A stretch of 64,000 nt of DNA from NCBI GenBank assembly GCA_021521415.1, contig JAIQDT010003874.1, positions 1-64,000 of the forward strand, written 5' to 3'. Both the position numbers and the translations under genes were made by a program. This document shows, piece after piece, positions 45,313 to 57,174 of the stretch. This DNA comes from Bidens hawaiensis. Taxonomy: Eukaryota; Streptophyta; Magnoliopsida; Asterales; Asteraceae. The notes below the pieces were generated by a model that searched no databases, was not told the DNA's origin, and was given only the letters and a program-made list of their open reading frames with translations. Every line of letters starts with the position of its first letter. Positions within the stretch are counted from its first letter, which is position 1.

Positions 45313-47840
45313 TAGAAAGATTTCGTTTATATATATATATATATATATATATTTAAGATTAGATTAAGATACATGTTTAAAAACCTTTTAGTAAATATAT
45401 AAATTTGAATAAAATACTATTTTAATCGAAGTTTGTAAAATATCATATAATAAAAGTATTAAAAGTAATAATACTTTTTGTAAGCTTAAATTATATATAT
45501 CTTGTAAAGATATCCAATTATTGGTGTTCAAAAGTTGCACTTTATCATCAAAACCGGTAGAGTGCGTGTGTATCGAGTGTGTGTGTGTAACGGCGTGTTG
45601 ATGCGTTCTACAGTAGCAGTTGTAACTTGGAAGCCATAAACCATTACTTTAAAGTTCAAAGCCTTCTTCCACAACTTTCTATTAGTTTTGACTTTATTTG
45701 CAATTCTATGACTTCCACCATTCCCACCCTTCTATTTTCAAAAACTTACACTTTTTTTCTTACTTTCATTTTGCCGGCTTGTTTAGGGGCGGAATTAGGT
45801 GAAGGTGAAGGTGAAGGTGAAGGTGAAGGTGAAGGTGAAGAGGGTACGTACATTGACCTTCTTGTTACCGAAATATGTCCATTGATTATAGATAGAAGAT
45901 GAGTTTTTCAATGTAGATATGAATTGGACCCTTTTGTAATACTCAATTAAACAATTCTAGTTTTATAGTCACTTAACTGTGGTACAAATCATGAAAACAT
46001 TAACAAGTTGAATACAAGACTTTAACAAAAACTATTAACAATCATTTAACAATAGCAGCACTTTCTTTTATTACTATTGTAGTAGCAAGGCGACAAGTAG
46101 CAAGAACAGTTGGGTGTCGGTTTTATAACCTTTAACCTTTAGATTATAAGTAAGCATATAAGAAAGGTTCATCTTTTGTGCTTGCCATATTTTGTCATAG
46201 TTGAAACCGGTCCGGTACGTTGTAGTTCGCTCGGCTCCCCGAGAACCGGCCGGTCCGACCGGAAAACCGGATCGGTTGAATTGGTTTGCTATGAAAAAAA
46301 ATTATATTTTTTTTGAAAATCTTTTTTCTAGCCATACCCGGCATTTTTTTTTTACCAAAGTTGCTCGACCGGTCCGACAGGTTGAACTGGTAAGCCAGTT
46401 GTCTGTCTGGTTCACTCTCCGATCCGATTATGAAAACATTGCATATAAGTAAACATTTAAAAAAAAATAATTTTAGGGCTCTCACACAATTACATGCTAG
46501 ATCCATTATGATTCAAGGAGTTACAAGGAAATCATATACTACTAGAAGCCAATTAACATAAATTATAAGGGTGTAGTTCTTCCAACCACTCAAACTTAAG
46601 GGCCATAAAGACAGCTTTGTTACAAGTATTGTGAACAGGTTGATACTAAAGATATAAGGGTCCCACTTAAACCCTCACCTCATATATTATATAACCATTA
46701 ACAGCCAAGAAACTTGCAAAAGCTTTCTCGTTCAATTTTTAAAACATGCTTAGTGGATAAAATTCAAGTATTTTAAAAGCTTCATGAATATCCTTTTCAT
46801 GATTCTCAAAAGTAACCAACTCTTATATAAATACCTTTAATTAATGTACGTAATGGTAACATTAACTTGTAGGGTTTATCCGGACCGAACATGTTTAATG
46901 AAATATTTGATATAAATTCATTTCTGTCCATTCTTTATAACAAGAAGTAACAAACAAGCATAACTCCAATTTTATATCAAACAAGCAAATATAAATAAAT
47001 TTATGGTTCGTTAATTAGTTAAATGAATCTAACATGAACAAATATATTTAATTTTTTTCTAACTTTATATACATTTCTGAAGGGTAAACACTCAATAATC
47101 CATACAATAATGTATGCGTTTACAATTGTTTTCATTTATGTTAACACATTTGAAGGAAAGTAAAAAAAGGTATATTTACATGCATATAACTTTTTAATAG
47201 TTTAGTTATACCTAAACAAATAAATATAAATAAACACAGTGGCGAAGCTTGGACGAGTTCGTCGGATGGGAGGACTCAAAATGTATTAAAAAATCATAAG
47301 CAAGAGGTCTGCGCTCAAATTTTTGGTAAAAAACGGAAGCTTCGCCCATGAATAAACATATAGTAAAAACCGGGACCTTAGGAAGCTTCGCCCTGAATAA
47401 ACATATAGTAAATGCCGGACATAATTTATGTTCATTCCTGTAAATTGGATCACGATTGAATATAGAAACAAACAAGAACTAACAAAAGCATACAAATTTT
47501 GTTTGTTTAATTAAGTGTCGTGTCAGTTAAACTTATTTTTAGTTATATGAATGTGTGAAATTTGTTTCAAATGAAGAGATGATCTTATTCTTATGCATAT
47601 AAAATCTGGTTGATGAGTAAGCTTCTACAAGATAACCATTAACAGTATTTTTAAAGCATTTAATATTTTTACCCTTTTTTATATAAAAAAGTCTTACCTC
47701 ACACATACGTACATATATACGTAAAAGAATTATGAATATATATACTTTTGGACAGGCACTTTCTTCTAATAAAAGTCCAAAAGTTTGACAATAGGCAAAT
47801 ACAAAGAGTATTCCTCAAGAAGTTGCTTGGGGTCCACGCA
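45313..47840. other. Intergenic, no gene seen
   Basis: A frame at 45627-45902 contains a GGTGAA hexamer repeat (about 45798-45839, Gly-Glu repeat) but has no family resemblance and was not accepted as a gene. At 46200-46460 a CCGGTCCGG-rich stretch resembles a dispersed repeat. Near 47326-47430 an imperfect duplication of about 60 bp (GGAAGCTTCGCCC...AATAAACATATAGTAAA) is seen. Confidence 0.5.
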
Positions 47841-47846
47841 ACTTAT

Positions 47847-47860
47847 TATATATATATAAA
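47847..47860 (+). promoter_or_regulatory. NAC gene TATA box
   Basis: TATATATATATAAA about 175 bp before the NAC start codon. The following sequence is a pyrimidine-rich leader. Confidence 0.5.
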
Positions 47861-48034
47861 CCCTATCACTTGCCTTCAATTTTTTCTTTCTAAACAGCTG
47901 TATTAATCTCCCTTTGTAAACGAAGAACCAGTCTTCAATCTTCATAATCAACCCACTAACCGATTTGTATATTTGTGTTTAGTTAAATTAAAAGTGAGTG
48001 TTTTCGTTGATTCGTTGTTGTTTTGTACCTTGTT

Positions 48035-49795
48035 ATGGAAGGCAAAGGAGACGATGCGTTGATCGGGCTACCTCCAGGGTTCCGGTTTCATCCGACGGAT
48101 GAGGAGATTGTAACTCATTATCTTACGCCTAGAGTTCTTAATCGTAAATTCACTGCGAGTGCGATTGGAGATGTGGATCTGAACAAGTGTGAACCCTGGG
48201 ATTTACATAGTAAGTTCTTTAAATTTAGGTGCCTATTTTTTTTTATATTGTATTGCATCGTCGTCTATTGATGATCATTGTTATGATCGTCTTACGATCG
48301 TCAGCTAGAATCTGTTACTGTGTCCACAGGACATGGTTTGATGGTAAGATGTCAAACCTTTATATAAAGGTGAGGGTTTTTTGATGGTTTATATAGACCA
48401 TGTCCCTTGAACACATCTTACACCGCACCATGTCCCTTGAAGACCGTATCTGAATCTAAAGGACGATCATATGATGATTCATATATTCTATATAATAAAA
48501 GTAAATCAAATTGAGTGGAATCATATATAACTGAATGTTTTTTTTTAAATCTTGAACGACAAATAATATACTCTAAATATTAGTAGTAGTGTAAGATATG
48601 TTGTTTGTCGTTAGAAAAATAGATTCAGTTACGAATCTAGTAAAATTTTGATATACTTCTTATTAAAAAATAAAAAGAAATGCATGAAATTGTGCAATCA
48701 CCCTCTCAAAAGTCTTATAATGATTGCTAATTAAAGATGTACCATAATTAGCCAATGACGTCAAATTTAAATAACTATAAAATTATGTTGTAGAGAAAGC
48801 AAAGATGGGTGAGAAAGAATGGTACTTCTTTTGTCAAAGAGACAGAAAGTATCCAACTGGAATGAGAACCAATAGAGCCACGGATTCCGGATACTGGAAG
48901 GCGACCGGAAAAGATAAGGAGATACTAAAGAAAGGAAAATCCGGCGGTGCCGGAAATTTGGTGGGGATGAAGAAGACACTTGTTTTTTATAAAGGAAGAG
49001 CTCCCAAAGGAGAGAAAACTAATTGGGTCATGCATGAATTTAGGCTTGAAGGAGAGTTTTCATATTACAACATGCCTAGAGCCTCCAAGGTACAACTTCT
49101 AAGTTAATTTTATTTTAGTTAAAAGTGTTACAATTTGATTAAAATATTTACTTATAATGTTTTTATATTTTCAGGATGAATGGGTAGTATGTCGGATTGT
49201 TGAGAAGAAAGCTGAAGCTACTAAAAACCCGAATCCAAATACAGGACATGGGATGACAAGGATGAACGACGAGTTATTAGATGGTTCATCATGGTTGCCA
49301 CCGTTGATGGACTCACCTGCTCCTCGTTTTAACCAGTATAGACCAGGGTCGAGTTTTACTCATTCGGATAAAAATGACGTTATAGATAACAACAATGAAA
49401 ACTATCCGTCTTATTTGCCTTATGACCAATCTCAAATACTTCAAAACGAGCAAGATTACAAAAACGTGATTGTTTCCCCTTACGATTACAACTTCGACAC
49501 CAACTCGTTTCAAATGAGTCCATTCACCAATGACCACCAAGATGACCTTACTTTTAGTACAAATTTTCCATATCTATCATCTGGGACAACCCGTTACACG
49601 GATTGGGCTAGTGTGCTAGAAGGGGACGATGAGAAAGTGTTTGGACAATGTAAGGTGGAGCCATATGTCACGAATAACACCCACCAATCGAGCAAGGTTA
49701 GCGTGTCATCACAAGAGACAGGTATTAGTACTGAAATGACTACAGAAATATCTTCTGCGTCTGTCCATGATATATACGGATATAAGACGCTATGA
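48035..49795 (+). CDS. NAC-domain transcription factor, 3 exons
   Basis: NAC proteins bind DNA as dimers in the nucleus. Exons: 48035-48209, 48794-49089 and 49175-49795, all in phase, giving 363 residues; three exons with these positions are typical of the family. The NAC domain spans about residues 10-168 and its five subdomains are readable: [33 protein letters not shown] with [32 protein letters not shown] with WVMHEFRL, and DEWVVCR at 158-164. The remaining 195 residues are a Ser, Thr, Asn and Asp-rich activation-type tail. Similarity to the NAC2/ORE1/CUC-like group is suggested by [14 protein letters not shown], but no exact orthologue is claimed. I saw no miR164-type target in exon 3. 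Confidence 0.93.
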
Positions 49796-50557
49796 TCTTC
49801 TAGATGATTGAACTACAGTTACAAAAACTGGTATCTTTGTTGGAATATTAATCAGCAAAGATCGGTGGTGGCTTGATTTAATTGATCATCTAACCTTCGT
49901 TATTGATCATAATTATCGGTTGTTAGGATCTTTTAATGTATGTTTTTTCTCTCAAAGTAGATAGTGAGCGATGTGTGTTTAGGATAGAAAATTAATTTGA
50001 TGGTGTAACCAAAGTTCATGTAAATTTATTGAAAATGTGTACATAACTAATTAATTAAATCTTAACTTAAGCATGATAGTACATAATCACTATATTAGAA
50101 AACGTACGCCATTGCTATTGATTTCGATGCATTTATGCAATTATGCGGTACATATGATCATATCATACGTTAACTTGAAACTTGACTCACGTCCTTTAAC
50201 GTGTAGTTGTCAAGAAGTTATCAGGAGTTAACTCACATCATCGTCATTTGTCAATGGCTGCATAGTTGGATCAAACCGTTCGATGAGCTTGATTTACCTT
50301 TGATAAGACTGGCCTAATGCACTATTGTTGTGTGCCCGTTAGAGATATCAAGATTCAACCTTTGAGAAATTTACATTCGAAACAAGAGCAACTTTCATAC
50401 TAAAACAACTAGGATCACCTAAGAATATCCGAACCTTAAATCCTTTTCTTTGGTCATATAATATTTATCAGATATTGAACACAAGACACTCACAATCGGC
50501 CTAAATCAACTACACACTCTGAACATGTTTAAACGACAATATAACAGTCATAACCTA

Positions 50558-50800
50558 CACTACGAGAAAAGAGTAATGTTTCCTACAAAAATTTCTAACG
50601 CATTTCTTACAAACGCTATTTCCTACATGTTTCCAACGAAATTCCTACGAGAAAATCAAACCATAAATTTGCAACAGAATTGTGACAAGGTAGTGACAAA
50701 AAACAACTGTGTTAGAACTGCGTAGCAAATATTCCAACGCAATTCCAACAAAAACATAGTCGTAAACTTTTGTTTAATATTTTCGTAAGAAATGCGTAAC
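50558..50800 (+). mobile_element. CACTA (En/Spm) terminal fragment
   Basis: Starts CACTACGAGAAAA, the conserved terminus of plant CACTA elements. The following 240 bp contain repeated subterminal-type words (TTTCCTACAAAAATTTC, AACGCATTTCTTACAAACGC, CGTAAGAAATGCGTAAC). No matching opposite end (TTTTCTCGTAGTG) was found downstream in this window, so it is either truncated or decayed. Confidence 0.6.
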
Positions 50801-50937
50801 AAAGAAAACAAAATATATAAATTAACAAATATAATTACATAAAGTGTATGAGAACAAAGATATGATAACATATTAACGTAATAATAAACTAAATTTATAA
50901 GGGTGAGAAGTTTTGATGCGCAAAATATCAAAAGAAG

Positions 50938-51154
50938 TGTGACATGCAATGCTATAACTTGCACATAATAGAGGCGTTATATGTATAGGAACCGATAGTA
51001 TTTAAGGTTTATCTCTATATATTATAAGCGTTATAATAAGTGTAACATGCATTGTTATAAAAACTTGCACGAAATAGAGTAGTAGGCGTTGTATGCATAG
51101 GAACCGACAGTATTTAGGGTTTATCTCTATAAATTATAAGCGTTACAATATACA
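50938..51154. repeat. Imperfect tandem duplication, units of about 103 and 114 bp
   Basis: Both units contain GTGACATGCAATG-like starts, TAGGAACCGATAGTATTTA and GGTTTATCTCTATA...TTATAAGCGTTA. The second unit has about 11 bp extra. Confidence 0.8.
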
Positions 51155-54100
51155 GAGATGAATCAAACACATGGGCTCGATATATTAAACCCTAAATACG
51201 TGATGCTGGCAAATGAGTATTAGTCGAAGGTGGTATTAATATTCCAGTTGGTTGTTTTGTTGATTAAGTTTTGAAAACTATATATGTCAGAAGACTTAAA
51301 CGCGTCATGTGGCTAAATTCCAGTTGCACCTCTCATGATAATATTATTATTAATTAATATTGCTTTCAATCCCGCGGTTTGCATATTTTACGGACACGGT
51401 TCCGGCGGAATTAATTCAAGGAACATGACGATTATTCTTTCATCATCGGAATCTTTTTACGTTATATTCTTCTTCTGCGGGCATATACTTTGTTAAATGT
51501 AAACAACCACTGTTTGTTACCCTCTTCCTTAAGTATCTCCGAATGGAATGTTATTCTTGTAAGCAATCGTTAAGGCTATTCTATATGGTTGGGGGCATCG
51601 AAGCCCCTCCGTAGTGCCACGTCATCGTCGCGTAGAAAACGGAGCTTCGAAGCCCTTCTCTATAACGTCCTGCTATGGTTTAAAGCCCATTGGACGTCCC
51701 AATATACACACATTTATATGTATGTGTGTGTGAGAGATGGAGAGAGAGGGCCCACTTTTCTCCTCTTCCGCGCCAGTCGTTCCAAAGGCGCCCCCCCCCC
51801 CCCCCGCACCCTGACCTGCCGCGCCCCTTAGCGTGGAGTCTAATAGGAAAAATATTATCGATTTTACTAGTTTATTAGTAAAGGTGAATAGTCTTCAACC
51901 AAATGATTTTGAGTTATAGTCTTGAAACATAAGATAAAATAGGTGAAAGAAAATTAGCTGTAAAATAGAAATACAAAAAAAAAGATGTTTTAGCTGTATA
52001 CATTGAAAAACCCAAATTCAATTTCCAATTGTGTCACTTTGGGTGAATATTGACAATGAAATATTTAAGCTAGGCCTTGCGGGGTTGTCAGCTCAGGTCC
52101 TGAGTCCACTCGGGTTTTGAATCCACCTTGTGTTATGCCAGAGAGTTCTGCACTTGTGGCGGTACAACGATTGTTAAGTGGCAGCTGACTGTATGATTTC
52201 TCAAGGAACACCGATGCCAAACTCTGAATCCAGCGTGGGTCGGTTAATACCACAAAGTCTAGCCAGAGCGGAGCGCGGGGCTCTCTAAGTTTAGGGAGTG
52301 CGGTGACCTAAATACAAAAAAAAATAGTCGTTTAAAAAAAATTATTTGAATATATGATATGCAAAGAGTTATATTGACATTTAACAAAAGCTAACAAACA
52401 TTAATAATACAATGTTTAGTAAATGCACTAGTTTTAAAGTGGTTGATGGTTCCAGTCTCACAATAAACATTGATGTAAATTTATTAGCAGAGTAGCTTAG
52501 AAATCCGTATATTACATAAGTTGAATAAAAAAAATAATAAATAGATAATAAAGAAGATTCGGAAATTATAAAATGATATTGTAAGATAATACACCTTAAA
52601 ATTACGTATAAGTTAATAACTAATAACTTAATATATATTTGAAGTCGGATACCCGCAAATATTCTATTTTCCTTTCTTATGTATGATGTTTAAGTTTAGG
52701 CATTAGACACGACACCTTCATGATTTTTACGAAAGGGATTTATGTCAATAGTGTTTTTAAGTCGTACTTACACAACACAAAAATAATTAGCATCATCCAC
52801 GAAATAAGAGTTGTGCTTTACAAGGAAGTCCATAAGTGTCCAATAATAGTTGCTTTATATTCAAAGCATATGCCATTACTAATTACAAGCTACATCTTTT
52901 TTTTTTCTAGAGGGTTTCATTTAAAAACCAGTGACTAGGACTGTCAATTTATGACATAGGCGCGTTAACTTGACACGATACGACACGGGTTTAACAGATT
53001 TGGGTTTAAGCTTAACATGTTTCGTGTCATAACAGGTTAAAACCTGTTAACCTATTAGTAACCTATGTAGATTTTTATTTTAAAAAAATAAATATATATA
53101 CACCATTAAAGTCTTAAACCTAAAGTCATGCTTACAAACGATATTTCACTAATACCCATCAGAACCCGATATTATATTTTTTTATGGATGTTATGAGTTG
53201 CATCTATGGTTTTTTGTTTCAAGCGTGTTATGTATTTGTCATCTTTTGTTTCTAGTATGTTATAGATTTGTGGTTTTTTGTTTCAAATATGTTATGGATT
53301 ATATATTAATTAAGACTTTTATGCTTGTTTTGAAAATATTTATTTCGTATGTATTATTCATTGTGTTTTTAAACATGTCTTTTAGCAGGTCTTAACATGT
53401 TAATCTGCTACCAAATAGGTTCATTTTCGTATGTGTTCGGAAAAAATGGCACGATTAGTTATCGTGTCGTGTTCGTGCTTAACACAACAGGTTATCGTAT
53501 CTTATCGTGTCGTGTCCGACATGTTATGACAGTGCTACCTGCAAGATAGCTGGAAATTAAGTTATTAATATATCATACATGTTTAAGCATCTTTATCAAT
53601 GATTCATTTACTTGATATTTAAGAAACTAAAACCAACATGCATAGGGGATTAGAATTCAATCTTCATAACCATTCTAGAAGCTGGATATAGGCTGATAAT
53701 TTTTGACGTGCACTTGTTAGTTGTTAACACGACACTAATATTAACATGTTTTGTGTCTTAAATAGATCGACATGCTTAAATTTGTGTCCTATCAAGTTAA
53801 AAACATGCTAAATTAATATGTTTCACATAATATGAAAAAGTATACGTAGTGCAACCCATGTACCTCCGCCTTAATTTCAAATGTGAATAGACGCCGCATC
53901 CTCCAACCTCCCGGATTGGCCCTACATGTATTTGTATTCCCACGAAGTAAAATCTTTGATCCGAATGATTAGTTCTTGAACATTGTAAGCTTTGTACAAC
54001 AAGTTGGTTACTAGGGAAGTGGTGTATAACTATGAAGTTGTAGCTTGTTGCACATGTTGAATGTTACTTGAGTTTACTTAGCTTTGATGCGACTAAACTT

Positions 54101-54247
54101 GTTATATTTGTAGTAATGTAATTTGCTACATTTGTAGTAATGTTTTTACAATGTAATCACACAATGAAGATATAGAAAAACTGTACTAACTTCCACTTTC
54201 AAAATTAAAAATTAAAGGTTCTGACTTTACTTATAGTTAGATCACTA

Positions 54248-54886
54248 CAGTAGAAACTCGATAAATTAATACTCGATTATTTAATAAACTCTCTAAGATA
54301 ATACTTTTTGCCGGTCCCGACTCGGGGATAGGGTGCTAAATTAATAATTCGCTAAAATTATAAGATAATACATTTTTGATAATTTTTTTAGACCCCATAT
54401 AAAATATAAATTAATAATTCTTTATATATATCATATTACATGAATGATTTATGAAGGTTTCTTGAAAAATGACTCAATTGTCTTTTGTTTTTTGTTGAAA
54501 TCAATTTCCCCTTGAATCTCGTCTCTAATTTTCCTTAGCATGGTAAGAACTTCTGGTGTTGTTTTCTCATAGCTCAACAAGAAATTGTTCAATGTGATTG
54601 CCGTTTTAATAGCTTCGTTTCGCGAAGGGGGCTCCATTGTAGAACTTTCATCTTCTTCATCGATATCATCTTTATTAATTTCAATAACGCTTTCAATAAT
54701 TTCTTCATCAGTCAACAACTGTGCAACTACATTTTCTTCTGGGTGAGTCAGAACATTCTACTATAAATTAATAAAATATTAATTAATATATAAATTAATA
54801 ATTATTAACTTATCGATTAATTAATAACTCTTTTAATTAATAAATTTTGATGGTCCCAAATATATTATTTTATAGAGTTTCTACTG
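54248..54886 (-). mobile_element. Pogo/Tc1-mariner-like element (Lemi/Emigrant style)
   Basis: The ends CAGTAGAAACTCGATAAATT and ...TATAGAGTTTCTACTG are inverted, and each is flanked by TA (54246-54247 and 54887-54888). The 639-bp length is far below an autonomous element. It carries a transposase C-terminal remnant. Confidence 0.85.
54449..54718 (-). pseudogene. C-terminal remnant of a pogo-like transposase
   Basis: Open frame of 89 codons from MLTDEEIIESV to KKQKTIESFFKKPS. It is acidic in its first third and basic at the end, like the C-terminal tails of plant Tigger/pogo transposases. The frame is open for about 17 more codons upstream before a TAG. No DDE catalytic core is present, so it cannot be active. 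It sits inside the TA-flanked element, which supports the assignment. Confidence 0.6.
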
Positions 54887-55001
54887 TATTATAATGTGGC
54901 CGGTTTGGTGATATATGCACGAGTGTATGATAGCAAGTCACACACCTGAATTGCGAATATAATGTGTATCCGTATGAGTCTAATAATAATAATAATAATA
55001 A

Positions 55002-55979
55002 TCTATATCTATATCTATAGTATATATAATGCATGGGTGAAGAACCTTTTAAATTTTAAGAGGTACAATCACTATTGCATAAAGTATAAGTTTTAATGCA
55101 TAAAATTTTGAAAATTTAGGAGTAATATAGTATTTTGGACACTATGCACGGTTAATAATATTTAGTTTAGAAAATAGTTATAAATATTAAAGTAGTTACA
55201 CATAACCCCCCTATCTTTATCTATTTATTTAACAAATTCATTTAAAATTTTTGTTTCTTCTATATCTTTTAATATATTATGTTTTAAAAATAACGAACTT
55301 ACCATTGCAATGTGTTTTTTTTGTCGACGTCTCAATGTAAATTTATTTTATTTTGAGGTGTTTATATAATATATAAGTCAATTAAGCATAAGAGTACAAC
55401 TCAAATATGCAATTATAAACCTAAATATAATTACAAATTTCACCTCTCAAATATGCTTGACATTTTTAAAATTTAATTAATAATTACCTTTTTATCCCCT
55501 TAAGTTTACCAATATATTCATCTATTTTCTTTTTTCGTTGTTTTTCTTTTATACTTTTGAATGTTATAGGTTTTAATAATTTCAAGCATACAATAACGAC
55601 ATATTTATTTTTATCAACATTTCGATGCAATATTTATTGAATATCGATGTGCATGTTATAAATGAAATGATTTCGTGTCATTTAAAATAAAGTATCAATT
55701 TTGGTTCAAGTCAAAATGACTAGCAAAATGAGTTTCGATCATATATTTTTTTTAATATTTTTAATTTTTCGGGTCAAGGATCAAGAACTTTGATAGGTCA
55801 AAAGGCGTTTGAGTTATAACGGGATGTAAACCAAACGGGTTTAGGCCATTATAAAGTAGAAAAGCAACATTCAATTTTTATTTTTTTGGAAATAGCGTAT
55901 CGTACCATATGTTTAAACGTAGTAAAAATCTGTTAGAACATATTGTCACTGCCGTAACATTGTGTGGGTTTACTACTAG
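55002..55979 (+). mobile_element. Helitron-like element inserted in a TAA microsatellite
   Basis: Begins TCTATATCTATATC and ends CTAG. It is preceded by (TAA)7 ending in A (54981-55001) and followed by T and further AAT repeats (55980 on). Removing it joins the microsatellite exactly in phase, as expected for A-T insertion without duplication. The 3' hairpin is weak (CCGTAACATTGTGTGGG, 55951-55968). It is 978 bp with no coding frame. Confidence 0.6.
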
Positions 55980-55999
55980 TAATAATAATAATAATAATG

Positions 56000-56036
<37 letters not shown>
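55980..56036. repeat. AAT microsatellite
   Basis: TAATAATAA run with one TGATAAT interruption. It is the right half of the tract split by the Helitron-like element. Confidence 0.9.
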
Positions 56037-56039
<3 letters not shown>

Positions 56040-56465
56040 CAGGTAAAATGGTATACAATGGTTATTACTTATTAGCAACTGGCTTCATTCAATCTAACAT
56101 GAAACATATATTGCTAAATGGGTATCCTTAAAAGATTGTTAACTTATAAAGAAGAAAATATATGTGTAAGTGATATAAAATGGATGGGTTATAAATGGAA
56201 TGAATGAAATGAGGAAATCATGCAAAGGCATGTTTTGTTTGTGTAGAAGAGTTTGGTTTCAATTGAAAGCAAAGATTCCGTGTGGTTTCATGCTTCCCGG
56301 GAGAGCATCTCAGGCTGATCACTTGTTTTTTTTTTTTAATTAATATTTAAGAAAAAAATGAGATTAAAATTGCGTCATTTTTTTTTCTTTTTCTTCAAAT
56401 GAATTCAACAATCCTGGATTAATGCATGAAAACATGGGACTTTGGACAATCAATATTTTAGTTAT

Positions 56466-56659
56466 TTATGAACTGCGGTTTTCGTTCATGTGGTTTGTCC
56501 AAATTTGTAGTTTTAATCCAATAGTTTTAAATTTGTGATTTTCGTCCATATGGTTTCATTTCACTTGCAATTAAACCCGAATTCACTAATCCCATTAAAT
56601 TTGGTTGTTAAACCCATTATCATGCCCTTCACGTGAGGGACATTTTTGTCCTTTTTCTT
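56466..56659. mobile_element. Mutator-like foldback MITE, copy C, one arm only
   Basis: Matches the left arm of copies A and B (GAACTGCGGTTTTCGTTCATGTGG ... CTTCACGTGAGGGAC) and stops where their central loop would begin. Only half an element is left. Confidence 0.75.
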
Positions 56660-57174
56660 GATGTCTAAACAGACCTTAATCGAGTGTTAACCAAATCGGT
56701 TAGCCTTCACGTTTTAAATGCACATTATTGTACCATTTGTTTTTCAAATACCTCATATTTGATATGTTTTCAAAAGTCGAATGTGTACCGTAGCCAAATA
56801 AAGACTAACGTTTCAGAACTACATGTTTATAACGAATCATATATTTTTTTCTTAACGGTGAAAAATAAATTTTTAACAGCTAGCAACATGCTAGATCAAG
56901 AAATTTAAAAGGAAAAAAATTAAAATTACACCAACTGTTCCACCCTGAATATTGCAATTTCGCACTATGATTTACCCATCTTGAAGTTAATTACACAACT
57001 CTAGCAAGCTAGCAACTAATAAATTCTTTTTGGGGTTTCGAATTTTTTTGCATTTTGATGATTTAGGTCCATTATGAAAGAAACCTATTTGGGCTGATCT
57101 CAAATTGTGAGTCCTCCCCGAAGAAGATCTAAATGTAGGGATGAAAAAAAAATCAGAGACGAACCCCCAAAAAA

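Larger units (their letters stand above)
49796..54245. other. Intergenic downstream of NAC, no gene seen
   Basis: Apart from the CACTA end and the duplication listed separately, it holds a C16 run at 51789-51804, a possible SINE-like stretch at 52070-52310 with a GGTTTTGAATCC box, and a GACACGACACG-rich repeat at 52940-53540 with loosely complementary ends. Frames are short. Confidence 0.45.

Noticed and set aside
45627..45902. 91-codon frame with a Gly-Glu repeat
   Set aside because: The repeat is a simple GGTGAA hexamer run, the rest is low complexity or hydrophobic by chance, and there is no family resemblance.
52065..52310. tRNA-derived SINE
   Set aside because: A GGTTTTGAATCC box resembles a B box, but no convincing A box, tail or target duplication was found, so it is mentioned only as a possibility.
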